NCBI GenBank assembly: GCA_012839145.1
Contig: DUNY01000281.1
Coordinates: forward strand, 1 to 12,510
DNA from: Thermoanaerobacterales bacterium
GTDB taxonomy: Bacteria; Bacillota; Thermosediminibacteria; Thermosediminibacterales; Tepidanaerobacteraceae
Direction of reading: 5' to 3'
DNA: 12,510 bases
The notes below the pieces were generated by a model. It was given only the letters and a program-made list of their open reading frames with translations. It was not told the DNA's origin and ran no database searches. Positions 12,377 through 12,510 of the stretch are shown piece after piece (the first letter of the stretch is position 1; the number at the start of each line of letters is the position of its first letter). The position numbers and the translations under genes are program-made.

Positions 12377-12510
12377 ATGCCAGATTACGATTTTGATAAG
12401 GTTATAGACCGCAGTAACAATTATTCTTCAAAATGGGATGAACTTGGCAAAATGTTCGGGCGAGAAGATCTGTTGCCCTTATGGGTGGCGGATATGGACT
12501 TTATGAGTCC
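12377..12510 (+). CDS. MalY/PatB-type PLP-dependent C-S lyase or aminotransferase (3' partial)
   Basis: Only the first 44 complete codons are in the window. The protein starts MPDYDFDKVIDR and then has the pattern SxKWD near residue 18, followed by LPLWVADMDFMSP, the N-terminal signature of the MalY/PatB group of fold-type I PLP enzymes. PatB and MalY have cystathionine beta-lyase activity, releasing pyruvate, ammonia and a thiol; related members are aminotransferases. The ATG has GAGGTGA seven bases upstream. The lysine that binds PLP lies beyond the window. Its place after transporter and amidohydrolase genes suggests it acts on the amino acid they release. Whether it shares their transcript is uncertain because the repeat insert lies between. 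Confidence 0.85.
   Translation, partial: MPDYDFDKVIDRSNNYSSKWDELGKMFGREDLLPLWVADMDFMS

Overview
The window looks like the chromosome of a low-GC, Gram-positive anaerobe of the Clostridia. The evidence is strong AGGAGG-type ribosome binding sites, A/T-rich spacers, good vegetative (sigma-A-like) promoters, a c-di-GMP-I riboswitch in front of a chemotaxis phosphatase, a RemA-like protein and a sigma-54 catabolic operon. No rRNA, tRNA, phage or CRISPR sequence was seen. Genus-level assignment is not possible from this window.

Layout. (1) 1-1288: 3' part of an ABC-F ATPase gene that enters from the left. (2) 1393-2193: a minus-strand unit with a near-consensus promoter, a 23-residue small ORF and a RemA/DUF370-like gene. 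An exact 19-bp inverted repeat covers the end of that gene. (3) 2087-3670: a plus-strand unit with a good promoter and a symmetrical operator-like site at the predicted start point. It carries a conserved protein of unknown function, a GIY-YIG-like protein and a DJ-1/PfpI protein, and ends in a strong hairpin shared with the convergent cheX. (4) 3689-4392: minus-strand cheX behind a c-di-GMP-I riboswitch and an intrinsic terminator. The bases suggest an OFF switch.

(5) 4502-12510: a minus-strand sigma-54 enhancer-binding activator is divergent from a plus-strand catabolic cluster. The cluster starts at a -24/-12 promoter (TGGCAT-N5-TTGCG) and encodes a 2-hydroxyacid dehydrogenase, an AbgT-family transporter, two different M20 amidohydrolases and the start of a MalY/PatB-type PLP C-S lyase or aminotransferase. 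A terminator-like hairpin lies after the transporter gene, and a repeat-derived palindromic insert lies before the lyase gene.

The working model, which is inference, is that an activator sensing an unknown signal turns on uptake of an N-acylated or peptide-linked amino acid. M20 enzymes would deacylate it, a PLP enzyme would process the released amino acid (possibly a cysteine S-conjugate), and the dehydrogenase would handle a 2-oxo or 2-hydroxy acid. The most informative items for follow-up are the riboswitch-cheX switch, this sigma-54 cluster, and the small ORF before the RemA-like gene.
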